A stretch of DNA of 64,000 nt from Mesorhizobium zhangyense (GCF_011045115.1 NZ_JAAKZG010000016.1:1-64000), one strand, 5' to 3'; numbered from the stretch's first letter, positions 25,469-34,687 are shown. Made by a program: numbers and translations. The notes: a model not told the origin generated them from the letters alone.

Positions 25469-26896
25469 TTGAAAGCAGACATCATTTTCCGCAATGCCGA
25501 CATTATCGACGGAACGGGCGGCCCGAGACGCAAGGGCGATGTCGCTGTCACGGGTGATCGCATCGCCGCCATTGGCGAACTTTCCGAGATGGCGGGAGGG
25601 CGTGAAGAAGATTGTTCCGGGCTGGCGGTGGCGCCCGGCTTCATAGATCCACACGTGCACAACGACCTGGCCGTGTTCACCCACCCGGACATGGCGTCCG
25701 TGGTCAGCCAAGGTGTGACGACGATCATAAATGGCAATTGCGGTTTCTCACTGGCTCCGTTGACTGCGCCAGACCCGGTGCCGCAGCCGCTGAGGATGCT
25801 TTTCGGGCTCAATGCACCACGTTTTGCGTCGTTTGGAGAATATCGAGATCGCCTGCGCGCGGAACCGCCGGCCGTCAATTCCGGCTGTCTTGTCGGGCAT
25901 GGCACGCTGCGGGTCAACGAGGTCGCGGACCTGGAGCGCGCCGCCGACGAGACAGAGCTGCGCGCCATGAGCCGCGCGCTCGACAAGGCGCTCGCGGAAG
26001 GTGGGATCGGCCTTTCGACGGGGCCTTTCTATGCGCCAGCCCGTGCCTCCTCCACCCATGAACTGACGCAGATGGCACGTGTCGCGCGGCAGCACGGAAA
26101 GCTATACGTCACACATATGCGCGACGAAGGCGACCGTGTCGTCGAAGCAGTCGAGGAAACGCTCGAGATCGGACGGAATTCGTGCTGCGGCGTGCATATC
26201 TCGCACCACAAATGCGCGGGGGTTGCGAACTTCGGCGTTTCGGTTCGCACGCTGGAAATGATCGACGCCGCCATGAAGCTTCAGGACGTCGGTCTCGACA
26301 CCACCCCGTGGACGGCAAGCTCGACGATCCTAAATTCCGGCCGGCACCGTCAGGCGGAGCGCGTGATCGTCGCGGAATCGGAACCGTTTCCCGAACATAC
26401 AGGCCGTGACCTTGCCGACGTCGCGGCGGAATGGGGCGTGGACCTCGACGAGGCGGTCGAAAGGCTGCTGCCGGCCACAGGGATATTCTTCATCATGGAC
26501 GAGCAGGATGTGCAGCGGATCCTCAGCTACCAGCACACGATGATCTGTTCGGACGGCATCGCAGGGGGCACGCATCCGCATCCCCGCGTCTGGGGGACGT
26601 TTCCAAGGGTTTTGGGCCACTATGCACGCGACGTCGGGCTTTTTTCGCTCGAGGAAGGCGTTCGCCGGATGACCTCGCTTACGGCGGATCGCTTCGGGTT
26701 GAAGGAGCGCGGCAGGCTTCGCGCCGGGCATTTTGCCGACATCGTGGTTTTCAATCCGGCGACGATCAGCGAGCGCGCAACCTATGAGAAGCCGGTGCAA
26801 CCGGCGGAAGGCATCGCTTCAGTCTATGTCAACGGGACCGCTGTATGGAAGTGTGGAGAGATTACCGGCTCGAGGCCGGGACATGTGCTGGCTTAG
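25469..26896 (+). CDS. D-aminoacylase / N-acyl-D-amino-acid deacylase (amidohydrolase family)
   Basis: I start this at the TTG at 25469, preceded by GAGAGG at good spacing, because the protein then opens with the normal beta-strand of the family (KADIIFRNADIIDGTG). The upstream in-frame extension to 25343 is not family-like. The product is 475 residues. Metal-site motifs are PGFIDPHVHND, the Cys ligand in INGNCGFSLAP, HISHHK and MICSDG. Enzymes of this group release the D-amino acid from N-acyl-D-amino acids. It lies 39 bases before the D-aminopeptidase gene, in the same direction. Confidence 0.88.
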   Translation: MKADIIFRNADIIDGTGGPRRKGDVAVTGDRIAAIGELSEMAGGREEDCSGLAVAPGFIDPHVHNDLAVFTHPDMASVVSQGVTTIINGNCGFSLAPLTAPDPVPQPLRMLFGLNAPRFASFGEYRDRLRAEPPAVNSGCLVGHGTLRVNEVADLERAADETELRAMSRALDKALAEGGIGLSTGPFYAPARASSTHELTQMARVARQHGKLYVTHMRDEGDRVVEAVEETLEIGRNSCCGVHISHHKCAGVANFGVSVRTLEMIDAAMKLQDVGLDTTPWTASSTILNSGRHRQAERVIVAESEPFPEHTGRDLADVAAEWGVDLDEAVERLLPATGIFFIMDEQDVQRILSYQHTMICSDGIAGGTHPHPRVWGTFPRVLGHYARDVGLFSLEEGVRRMTSLTADRFGLKERGRLRAGHFADIVVFNPATISERATYEKPVQPAEGIASVYVNGTAVWKCGEITGSRPGHVLA

Positions 26897-26935
26897 GGTG
26901 CTCTCAGTACTGCCCCTCCTGTTCGCTCCCGAGCC

Positions 26936-28498
26936 ATGAGCAATCTGCACTTTGCCGAACTTGAACTTGCGCTCGACGCGCTGCCGCGCCTCTATCCTGG
27001 GCCGGGCGGCACTGCGGGGGTGGTCAGCGAAGGCAGGATAATCGCAGCGAAAGCCTGGGGTTATGCGGATCTTACCCGGCATCGTCCGATGGAAACCGGC
27101 ACCCGACTGCCTATTTGCTCGATCACCAAGCAGTTCACCTGCGGCGTTCTGATTTCCCTGTTTGCCCATCCCGATCGTCTCGATGCGGGCGTGGCGCGGC
27201 TTCTTCCCAGGTTCAAGGAGGCACTGCCGTCAATAGAGGAACTGTGCAACAACCAATCGGGTCTCAGAGACTATTGGGCGCTCACCGTGTTGCTGGGAGC
27301 CTCCGCTGGTCAGATATTCGACCGCGAAGACGCAATTCGAATGTTCACCACGATGGAGCGCAGCCATTTTGCGCCTGGCACGCGCTATTCCTATTCCAAT
27401 GGCAACTTCCGGCTCCTTGCAGAAATGATCGAGGCAGAAAGCGGCAGACCGCTGGAATGCCATTACCGTGACGTGATCTGGAAACCGGCCGGGATGGAAA
27501 CGGCAATCTCAGCCCCGGATACGCGTTTTCCGGTTGATGACGTGATCGGATACGAGGGCAACGCCGCATCCGGTTTCTTCCCGGCCGCCAACGGCATCTA
27601 TTGGGTTGGTGACGCCGGAATCTCGGCATCGCTGAAGGATATGCTGGCCTACGAACGCTGGATCGACAAATATCGCGATGATGCCGACGCGCTCTACGCG
27701 CGTCTGGCGCGGCCAGTGAAATTCAGAGATGGCACACCAGCCGCTTACGGCTTCGGGGTAGCACATGGGAAGCTCGGAGATTTCGAGACGACAGGGCACG
27801 GCGGGGCGCTGCGGGGCTTTCGGGCCCATCGGTTGCATGTCGCTTCCGAACGGCTGTCCGTCTTCGTGGCATTCAACCATGAAGCGGACGCGCACCATGC
27901 TGCGCTGCATCTTGGTAGAGCCGCGCTCGGCATCCCGCAACAGCGCACGGCCGCCGTCGACGAAAGCTGGCGCGGACAGTGGACGTGTTCCGAGACCGGC
28001 CTCATCTGCCGTGTCGACACCGGCGAGACAGGGGCGACCCTCAACTTTGCGACTGGGCGGGAAAAACTGACGTCAGCCTCGGACCGAAGCCTTCATGGCC
28101 CAATTACCAGCATGACGAGAACCGGAACGACACTGACGATGTCGCGGCCGAAAGAGAACCTCGTCAGCCGCCTGATGCCGCTGGAGCGTGTCGAGACAGC
28201 CGATGCCATAGAGATCGCCGGGCGTTATGCGTGCGACGAACTCGATGCGGCCATGATCATCGAGACCGCAGATTGTGGGGTTTATTCACGTTTCGAAGGC
28301 TTCCTCGGCGTCGGCCCCATGGAACTCGTGAGCCCCGCAGGACCGGACACGTGGACCGTCGCGACGCGCCGGACACTGGACGCCCCTGCGCCGGGAGAAT
28401 GGACGCTAAGCATCAGACGCGGGATGAACGGAGCCGTAGCGGGATGTGTGCTTGGCTGCTGGCTCGCACACGGGCTGCGCTATCGCAAAGTGTCGTGA
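26936..28498 (+). CDS. dap: D-aminopeptidase (penicillin-recognising family)
   Basis: 520 residues, the same length as the Ochrobactrum anthropi enzyme. Active-site residues are at matching positions: Cys61 and Ser62-I-T-Lys65 (SxxK), Tyr153-S-Asn155 and a GHGG motif with His288. The CNNQSGLRDYWAL segment is characteristic. After the beta-lactamase-like domain (about 1-330) come two beta-barrel domains, including the late EGFLG stretch, that restrict the substrate. The enzyme removes N-terminal D-amino acids (D-Ala, D-Ser, D-Thr, Gly) from short peptides. There is no signal peptide, so it acts in the cytoplasm on imported peptides. Confidence 0.93.
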   Translation: MSNLHFAELELALDALPRLYPGPGGTAGVVSEGRIIAAKAWGYADLTRHRPMETGTRLPICSITKQFTCGVLISLFAHPDRLDAGVARLLPRFKEALPSIEELCNNQSGLRDYWALTVLLGASAGQIFDREDAIRMFTTMERSHFAPGTRYSYSNGNFRLLAEMIEAESGRPLECHYRDVIWKPAGMETAISAPDTRFPVDDVIGYEGNAASGFFPAANGIYWVGDAGISASLKDMLAYERWIDKYRDDADALYARLARPVKFRDGTPAAYGFGVAHGKLGDFETTGHGGALRGFRAHRLHVASERLSVFVAFNHEADAHHAALHLGRAALGIPQQRTAAVDESWRGQWTCSETGLICRVDTGETGATLNFATGREKLTSASDRSLHGPITSMTRTGTTLTMSRPKENLVSRLMPLERVETADAIEIAGRYACDELDAAMIIETADCGVYSRFEGFLGVGPMELVSPAGPDTWTVATRRTLDAPAPGEWTLSIRRGMNGAVAGCVLGCWLAHGLRYRKVS

Positions 28499-28576
28499 TA
28501 TTGGGCATGGATTCTGTCGGTTCCCTACGAACTTTGCCGGCAAAATTCGCCAACCTTGAACGAGAACAGGCAGACT

Positions 28577-29716
28577 ATGGACTTAGAGACACTTGAGGTC
28601 GGCTACGACATCCCCGCCCGTCCCGGTCAGCGGGTCGTCGAGGTTTTAACTCCGGCCCTAATTATTGACCTTGACCGGTTCGAGCGCAACCTCGGCCGGA
28701 TGCGCAACTTCATCGCGCGCCATGGCCTGCGGCTGCGAGCCCACGCCAAGACCCATAAGTCGGCCGATATCGCTCTGAGGCAAATAGTCGAGGGCGGAGC
28801 GTGCGGCATATGCTGCCAAAAGGTTTCGGAGGCGGAGGCGTTCGTCAGGGCAGGAATAACTGACATCCTGGTCTCTAATGAGGTCCGCGGCGATGCGCGC
28901 GCCGATCGCCTCGCGTGGCTCGCCGCAAAGGCGCGGATCATTGTCTGCGTCGATGACATCCGTTCTGTAGGAGAATTGTCCCTGGCTGCCCAGCGCCACG
29001 GCAGCACGTTGGAAGTTCTGGTCGAGATCGATTGCGGGGCACATCGCTGCGGCGTGGCGCCGGGTGCGGCCGCCGTAGACCTCGCCTGCGCCGTGAATGA
29101 GGCCCCCGCACTCCGGTTCGAAGGACTGCAGGCCTATCAGGGCAGTCTTCAGCACATCGAGGCTCCCGTCGAACGACGACGGAATGCCGAAACGGCCGCG
29201 CAGGCAACCCGCACCACCGTCGAAATGCTCGCGGCTGCCGGAATGGAATGCCGCACGGTGGGCGGCGCCGGCACGGGGTCGTTTGCAATGGACGCCGAGC
29301 TCGGCGTCATCAACGAGCTTCAATGCGGTTCATACATCTTCATGGATGCCCATTACGATCGCGTGAAAGAAGATGGCGGCGGAAAACCGGGCGGGATGGA
29401 GAATGCTCTATTCGTCATGGCCGGCGTGATGAGCACGGCCATTCCAGGCAGGCCCGTCTGCGATGCCGGCCTTAAGGCGCTCGCTGTCGACAGCGGCCTG
29501 CCCCGTGTCGATCGGGCGGAAATCCGGTACGTTCGCGCGACGGACGAACACGGGGTTCTGGACGATCCGGAACGTGTCCTCGATGTAGGCGATCGGCTGC
29601 TGCTCGTGCCCGGACACTGCGACCCGACCTGCAACCTTCACGATTGGTATGTCGCAGTGCGGGGCGAACGGGTAGAAGCCATCTGGCCGGTCACGGCCCG
29701 CGGAAAGCTGTTCTGA
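28577..29716 (+). CDS. D-threonine aldolase / 3-hydroxy-D-aspartate aldolase-like PLP enzyme
   Basis: 379 residues from ATG 28577 (a TTG at 28556 is an alternative). The fold-type III alanine-racemase-like barrel carries the PLP lysine in LRAHAKTHKS. The C-terminal metal site reads PGHCDPTCNLHD; the His-x-Asp order matches D-threonine aldolase and 3-hydroxy-D-aspartate aldolase, while D-serine dehydratases have His-x-Cys. It would cleave a beta-hydroxy-D-amino acid to glycine plus an aldehyde. Following the D-aminopeptidase gene, which can release D-Thr, it would supply the next catabolic step. D-serine dehydratase remains possible. Confidence 0.82.
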   Translation: MDLETLEVGYDIPARPGQRVVEVLTPALIIDLDRFERNLGRMRNFIARHGLRLRAHAKTHKSADIALRQIVEGGACGICCQKVSEAEAFVRAGITDILVSNEVRGDARADRLAWLAAKARIIVCVDDIRSVGELSLAAQRHGSTLEVLVEIDCGAHRCGVAPGAAAVDLACAVNEAPALRFEGLQAYQGSLQHIEAPVERRRNAETAAQATRTTVEMLAAAGMECRTVGGAGTGSFAMDAELGVINELQCGSYIFMDAHYDRVKEDGGGKPGGMENALFVMAGVMSTAIPGRPVCDAGLKALAVDSGLPRVDRAEIRYVRATDEHGVLDDPERVLDVGDRLLLVPGHCDPTCNLHDWYVAVRGERVEAIWPVTARGKLF

Positions 29717-29851
29717 CGTCGCGCCTCCGGTGCGGACCAACCCCTCAAATATACTATGGGCTGCCGAAATAAATTGCGTTTCCAGTGCTCCGGGGTTCGC
29801 ATAGGCTTCCAATCCTGATGGCGAGGGGCCATCAAAAGGCTTGGGAAAGAT

Positions 29852-30775
29852 ATGTTCTTCATACAAAGCGATGCCATGTCCGGGCTGGGACAAACCTGTG
29901 TCTCGACATTTTTGGACACGTTCGCAGATCGTGGGCTCAAGGAAGACAATTTCGGCATGGTGATAGTTCGGCAACCCGCCAAGGGTGCGGAACCGGAGGG
30001 GTTTTCCTGGCGGGGCGACTGGGTCTGCTACCCGTGCAGCGTGGTCAAATCCTTTCACCTGGTACATGCGCTTCACGCGCTCGATGCAGGTTTGCTGACG
30101 CCTCACGACGATCTCGATCGGGCGATGCGCGACATGATCCTTTGGTCCTCCAATACAGCTACGAACTATGTGATCGACCTGTTGACCAAGACGACTGGAG
30201 ACACGTTGCTCGAAGGCGACGAACTGGAAGCATGGATCGACAGGCGAGAAGGCCTCAACCGCTTCTTTCACGATCTGAAATGGCCCGAATATGCCGGATG
30301 CAACATCTCCCAGAAACTGATGGGCGACATCCGCTACGGCAGGGAGGCGACCTACGCTTCGCGAGATGGTGGATATCTGAACGCATTGACACCGCTGGTG
30401 GCCGCGCGTCTGGTGCATGAACTTTTCGACGGCAACCTGCCTCTCTCCGAGGCCGGGCGCGAACGCGCCCAGCGCATCATGTTTCGGGATCGCAATTCCC
30501 CCGAGGCCAAGATGCCAAAATTTCAGGTTGACAACTATCTCGGCGGGGGTGCCCCCGCGGATTGGCTGTTATGGAGCAAATGCGGCTGGAACCCCTGGTC
30601 CGGTGATGAGCGGACCTCCTATTTCAAACATGACCTCGCCAGGATCCAGAAGCCGGGTGAACCGGCGCTGACGATCTCGCTGATGACGAAGGGCAAAGTT
30701 CTTTGCGAAGATCATCCCGAAATGTTTCCGCAGATGAGCCGGATCGTGCTTTCAAGCTTCGGGTCGGTTGCATAA
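29852..30775 (+). CDS. serine beta-lactamase-like hydrolase (SxxK fold)
   Basis: 307 residues without a signal peptide, unlike true beta-lactamases, so it should be cytoplasmic. The SxxK motif is CSVVKSFHL (near residue 65), followed by an SDN-like WSSNTATNYVIDLL and a KTG-like WSKCGWN. The preceding Cys-Ser echoes the Cys-Ser of the D-aminopeptidase nearby. It is probably a peptidase or amidase acting on D-amino-acid peptides or related lactam-like compounds, rather than a resistance enzyme. It is the last gene of the cluster; IS6 debris follows. Confidence 0.75.
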   Translation: MFFIQSDAMSGLGQTCVSTFLDTFADRGLKEDNFGMVIVRQPAKGAEPEGFSWRGDWVCYPCSVVKSFHLVHALHALDAGLLTPHDDLDRAMRDMILWSSNTATNYVIDLLTKTTGDTLLEGDELEAWIDRREGLNRFFHDLKWPEYAGCNISQKLMGDIRYGREATYASRDGGYLNALTPLVAARLVHELFDGNLPLSEAGRERAQRIMFRDRNSPEAKMPKFQVDNYLGGGAPADWLLWSKCGWNPWSGDERTSYFKHDLARIQKPGEPALTISLMTKGKVLCEDHPEMFPQMSRIVLSSFGSVA

Positions 30776-30847
30776 GCAGTTGCTATGATAGGAGGCGGGC
30801 TGCGGGCAGGTAACCTTATGATAGCCGACCGCTGTACGGATTTCAGG

Positions 30848-31030
30848 TGGCGCTTGCCTCGAACTGATCCAAGGTTGGTGCGGGGTTGAAAGCGAAACGT
30901 CCCTGCCGTTTGCGCATTATGTGAACCATCTCGGTGCCGGCAAGGTTGACCGCTGCTGGCGCAAACGATCTGACCCAGCCCCGGTCGGCACCCCTTGATG
31001 GCCCTGAACAAAAGCGTGGAGGATGTCATT
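30848..31030 (-). pseudogene. remnant of an IS6-family transposase, C-terminal end
   Basis: On the minus strand a frame reads RAIKGCRPGLG, the counterpart of the RAIKRRxRPMLGFKS motif near the IS6 transposase C-terminus. It then shifts frame to VNLAGTEMVHIMRKRQGRF and a Asn/Pro-containing tail. Only the last 60 or so codons remain, with at least one frameshift. No terminal repeats are visible. It marks the edge of the D-amino-acid cluster. Confidence 0.65.
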
Positions 31031-31992
31031 CCAAATCGTTGGGAAACAAGCGACATGTTTTTCCACCTCCTCAAGGACCAGGATCGACAGGAAAGCAGCA
31101 ATCGGGAGGTTTCTACGTTGAAACAAAGCGCAGGCGTCCGCCCAGAACGTTCGACATCAGCAATGATAGCGCGGTATTCCGCAAGCCGTCCGTCGAAGTG
31201 GTTGCGGTAAGCAGGGACGGTCTGGTGTTGACGGCGCGCGCACGTTCTTCGATCAGTTTTGGAAAGCGCCGACCGCCACCCTTGCGTTCGATTTCTTTCG
31301 GAAAGCTGCATTATCTGGGTCGCCCCGCATCGATCATCTTCGCGGAGTTCCCACGTCAGGAGAGGCGGGATACGAGGGTCGTTGATAAGCATCGCGACAA
31401 ACGCTCCTGCCGAACAGGATCATTTTCTTTTATGACGGACGCGCCAACCGTACGCCGGGTCCCTCGCCATTCTCCGAGAGAGATTTGACATCCGCTGCTT
31501 CGAGGGCATGACGGATCGCTATCAGATGCAATACAGGCACCCGCTGCTCTTCTTCATAGGCTTGATCGGAACGCCATCCCCAATTCACCCCTCCCGACCC
31601 TTTTCCGAACGTTACTCGATATCTATTGGCGATTCGTCAGCGACCCGACATCGAAAATGCGTCTTTGATCCTTATCAATGTTTCCTGCGGGCAGCCTCGT
31701 TAAAAGTCTCAGCCAAGTGAAGCTTAATGCGAACTCGTAGTGCTAAGGAAATCACAGGGTGGCGTTGGCCGCCTTGACCTGCATCAACGAGGTTGGTTTC
31801 AACACTACTAACAACCGCGCTGGCGTCATCAAGCCTGCCGAACTTGGTGTTGCCAAATCGGCAATCAACATCGCGAAAAATTGTTCTTTTATCGAACGCG
31901 AAATCGGGCCATCATCCTCACAGTCCGGTGACGGCTCCCCCAGTCAGACAAGAAGCCGCATTGATCGAAGCCAACGACAGAAGGGGAACACG
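31031..31992. other. intergenic stretch of about 960 bases, no gene recognised
   Basis: Several short frames occur on both strands, but none has a ribosome-binding site, a recognisable family or even composition. Parts probably derive from the decayed element at 30848-31030. The last ~200 bases must hold the promoter of the transporter operon starting at 31993; the frame is open upstream of that start, but the added residues are not protein-like. Confidence 0.5.
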
Positions 31993-33030
31993 ATGTCGAA
32001 CTTCACCACCATGAACCGCCGCGGTTTCTTGACCAATGCCGCGCTGATGGGCGGCCTGGCCGCAAGCTGCAACCTGCTCACCGTTTCCGGCGCCGATGCC
32101 CAGGGACTCGCCAAGGTCCGCATGCAACTTGGCTGGTTGGCCTCCAATGGCCTGCTGGGCGAAGTCGTTGCCATCGAGAAGGGCTTTTATGCCGAACAGG
32201 GCATTGAACTTGAGATCGTGCCCGGCGGTCCCAATGTCGATGGGGTTGCCGGCGTTGCGTCCGGCCAGTCCAATGTCGGCCAGATCTCGTCAAGCCCTTC
32301 GGTGATGCTGGCCCGCTCGGCGGGCGTTCCGATCAAAGCGATCGCCGCCGGTTACCAGAAGCATCCTTACGCCTACTTCTCCAAGAAATCGAAGCCGATC
32401 GCAAAGCCTGAGGACATGGTGGGCAAGACAGTGGCGATCCAGCCGACCGGCGCCATCTTGCTGCGCGCGCTCTTGGCCAAGAACGGCATCGGCGAGGACC
32501 AGGTCACCGTAGTCAATATGGGCGCCGACATGAACCAGCTTGTCACCGGCCAGGCCGATGCCGTCGTAGGCTGGTTGACGAACACCAATGCGCTGAAGGT
32601 ATTGGGCGCCGACCGGGTCGACATGATGCTATGGGATACTGGCATCCAGCTTTACGCCAACGTCTACTATACGACAGACGATCAGCTCGCGAACAACGCC
32701 GAGAAACTGACCGGCTTCATGGCAGGTACCGCCAAGGGTTGGGGCTATGCCCGCGACAACCAGGAGGAGGTTGTCGATATCTTGGTGAAAGCCTATCCGA
32801 ACCTCGACAAGGCAAGCGAGCTGGAAGCCATCGGCCCGTTGATGAAATTCGCTTTCAACGAGACTACCGCGGCCAATGGCTGGGGCGCGATGAGCAAGGA
32901 AAACTGGGAAGCCCAGATCAAGACCTATGCCGATCTCGACCAGTTCAAGGGCACGGTGCCGACGGTGGATGACGTCATGAGCCTGGCTCTGCTTGACGCC
33001 ACCGCCGACATCCGCAAGCAGGTCGGGTGA
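31993..33030 (+). CDS. ABC transporter substrate-binding protein, nitrate/sulfonate/taurine (NMT1) type
   Basis: 345 residues from ATG 31993, which has AAGGGGA at ideal spacing; the open frame back to 31759 is not used. The signal region starts with MNRRGFLTN and a hydrophobic stretch ending GADAQG, so export by the Tat route is plausible. The mature part follows the NMT1/SsuA pattern: LGWLASNGLLGEVVAIEKGFYAEQGIELEI, GVASGQSNVGQISS and GKTVAIQPTG. These proteins bind small organic anions, sulfonates or pyrimidine-related compounds. The gene overlaps the ATPase gene by four bases. Confidence 0.9.
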   Translation: MSNFTTMNRRGFLTNAALMGGLAASCNLLTVSGADAQGLAKVRMQLGWLASNGLLGEVVAIEKGFYAEQGIELEIVPGGPNVDGVAGVASGQSNVGQISSSPSVMLARSAGVPIKAIAAGYQKHPYAYFSKKSKPIAKPEDMVGKTVAIQPTGAILLRALLAKNGIGEDQVTVVNMGADMNQLVTGQADAVVGWLTNTNALKVLGADRVDMMLWDTGIQLYANVYYTTDDQLANNAEKLTGFMAGTAKGWGYARDNQEEVVDILVKAYPNLDKASELEAIGPLMKFAFNETTAANGWGAMSKENWEAQIKTYADLDQFKGTVPTVDDVMSLALLDATADIRKQVG

Positions 33031-33851
33031 GCGCGATGCTTGGGGTCGCCCGGATGATGCAGCAGCCTGTGCAACCGGCCGAAGCGACACGTTCGGCGGT
33101 GTCCGTAAAGAACCTGGATATCCGCTTCGGCGGCAAGGGGGCCGAGTTCACCGCCCTGTCCGATGTCTCGGTCGAGATTCCGGAAGGCGCGCTGGTCACC
33201 ATGCTGGGGCCTTCGGGCTGCGGCAAGTCCACGCTGCTGCGCGCCGTGGCTGATCTGGTCCATGTCTCGGACGGCTCCATCTCGGTGCTGGGACAGCCGC
33301 CGAAGAAGGCGCGCGAAGGCCGGGATTTCGCCTTCGTATTCCAGGAAGCAACGCTTTTGCCGTGGCGGAGCGCCATCGACAATGTTGGCCTGCCGCTGGA
33401 AGTCGGCAAACACGACAGTTCACTGCCGACGGCGGATCCGCAGGAAATGCTTGCGCTGGTAGGCCTCAAGGGCCGGGAAAAAGCGTTGCCGCACGAGCTT
33501 TCTGGCGGGATGCGCCAGCGCGTGGCGATTGCGCGTGCTTTGGTCACGCGCCCTCGCATCCTCCTGATGGACGAACCCTTCGGCGCGCTGGATGAAATCA
33601 CGCGCGACAAGCTCAACGAAGAGCTGCTGCGGCTGTGGCAGGAAACGGGGACGACGATCCTGTTCGTCACCCACTCCATTCCGGAAGCCGTGTTCCTAGG
33701 GGAATATGTGTTGATGCTGGAATCGCTTCCGGGCCGGGTTAAGGAGTTCATGAAGGTGGACCTGCCACACCCGCGCAAGCTCGCCGTGCGCGATACGGTG
33801 GAGTTCATTCGCATCACCGCCAAGCTTCGCGCACTGCTGGAAGAATGCTGA
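33027..33851 (+). CDS. ABC transporter ATP-binding protein, SsuB/TauB type
   Basis: 274 residues; GTG at 33027 overlaps the previous stop, and an ATG at 33036 is an alternative start. Motifs are Walker A GPSGCGKST, Q-loop FVFQEATLLPWR (the LLPW form is typical of the sulfonate/nitrate group), signature LSGGMRQR, Walker B ILLMDEPFGALD and the switch THSIPEA. It powers the permease encoded next. Confidence 0.93.
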   Translation: MSAMLGVARMMQQPVQPAEATRSAVSVKNLDIRFGGKGAEFTALSDVSVEIPEGALVTMLGPSGCGKSTLLRAVADLVHVSDGSISVLGQPPKKAREGRDFAFVFQEATLLPWRSAIDNVGLPLEVGKHDSSLPTADPQEMLALVGLKGREKALPHELSGGMRQRVAIARALVTRPRILLMDEPFGALDEITRDKLNEELLRLWQETGTTILFVTHSIPEAVFLGEYVLMLESLPGRVKEFMKVDLPHPRKLAVRDTVEFIRITAKLRALLEEC

Positions 33852-34687
33852 TGACTGATTTCACGCACGGTTCCAAACAGGGCGTTGCCATGCCATTGGA
33901 AAAACGCAACGGCGTGGCGGAGGCCGTGATGGGCTTCTTCGCCAGCCATTATCCCGCAATCCTTGCCGTCACGGGCTGCATCGCTCTTTGGCAGTTCGTG
34001 GTCTGGTTTTTCGCGGTCCCGACCTTCATGGCGCCGAGCCCGGTCGAGGTGTTCCATGCCTTCGGTGAGAATGGCGCGATCCTCTGGGCCAATCTGCTTC
34101 CGACACTGCTGGAAGCCTTTCTCGGCTTTATCTTCGGCAACCTCATCGCCATTCTTCTGGCGGTCTGGTTCGTCTATAGTTCAACCGCCGAAAAGGCCTT
34201 CTATCCGATTGCGGTGATCGTCAAGTCTATCCCGATCATCGCGCTGGCGCCGATACTCGTGCTGATCTTCGGCAATGGCATCGCGCCCAAGATCATCATC
34301 GCCGGTCTGATCTGCTTCTTTCCGACTCTGGTCAACATGGTGCAGGGACTGAAGGCTGCGAGCCCTGCGATGCTCGACCTGATGCGGGTGCTGTCGGCCA
34401 GCAACGCGGAGGTTTTCTGGAAGGTCCGCCTGCCGGCATCGCTGCCTTTCCTGTTCGCGGCGCTGAAGATTGCGGCGACAAGCAGTGTGATGGGCGCGAT
34501 CGTCGCCGAGTGGATCGGTTCGAGCTATGGGCTTGGCGCGCTGATCATCGAAGCGACCTACAATTTCCGCTCGCCGCTGCTCTACGCCACCGTGGTCATC
34601 GCCGCGGGCCTGGCCGTGGCATTGTTCTTCGTCGTCTCCTTCATCGAATCCAGGGTGATCCGCTGGAAGCCTGACGCTCAACACTGA
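33851..34687 (+). CDS. ABC transporter permease, SsuC/TauC type
   Basis: About 278 residues with six membrane helices. The start at 33851 (TGATG overlap, GGAAGA six bases upstream) is preferred over the ATG at 33845. The family loop is seen as MRVLSASNAEVFWKVRLPASLPFLFAALKIA, and PTFMAPSPVEVFHAF lies after the first helix as usual. It completes the three-gene transporter; the catabolic genes start 79 bases downstream. Confidence 0.93.
   Translation: MTDFTHGSKQGVAMPLEKRNGVAEAVMGFFASHYPAILAVTGCIALWQFVVWFFAVPTFMAPSPVEVFHAFGENGAILWANLLPTLLEAFLGFIFGNLIAILLAVWFVYSSTAEKAFYPIAVIVKSIPIIALAPILVLIFGNGIAPKIIIAGLICFFPTLVNMVQGLKAASPAMLDLMRVLSASNAEVFWKVRLPASLPFLFAALKIAATSSVMGAIVAEWIGSSYGLGALIIEATYNFRSPLLYATVVIAAGLAVALFFVVSFIESRVIRWKPDAQH

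Noticed and set aside
28577-29716. Part of a beta-hydroxyaspartate cycle
   Set aside because: The aldolase resembles BhcC, but the aminotransferase, dehydratase and imine reductase genes of that cycle are absent.
29852-30775. Beta-lactam resistance gene
   Set aside because: No signal peptide, altered KTG motif and location inside a peptide-catabolism cluster argue against it.
32975-34057. 360-codon frame antisense to the SsuB/SsuC-type genes
   Set aside because: Opposite strand of conserved transporter genes; Ser/Arg-rich without any family features.
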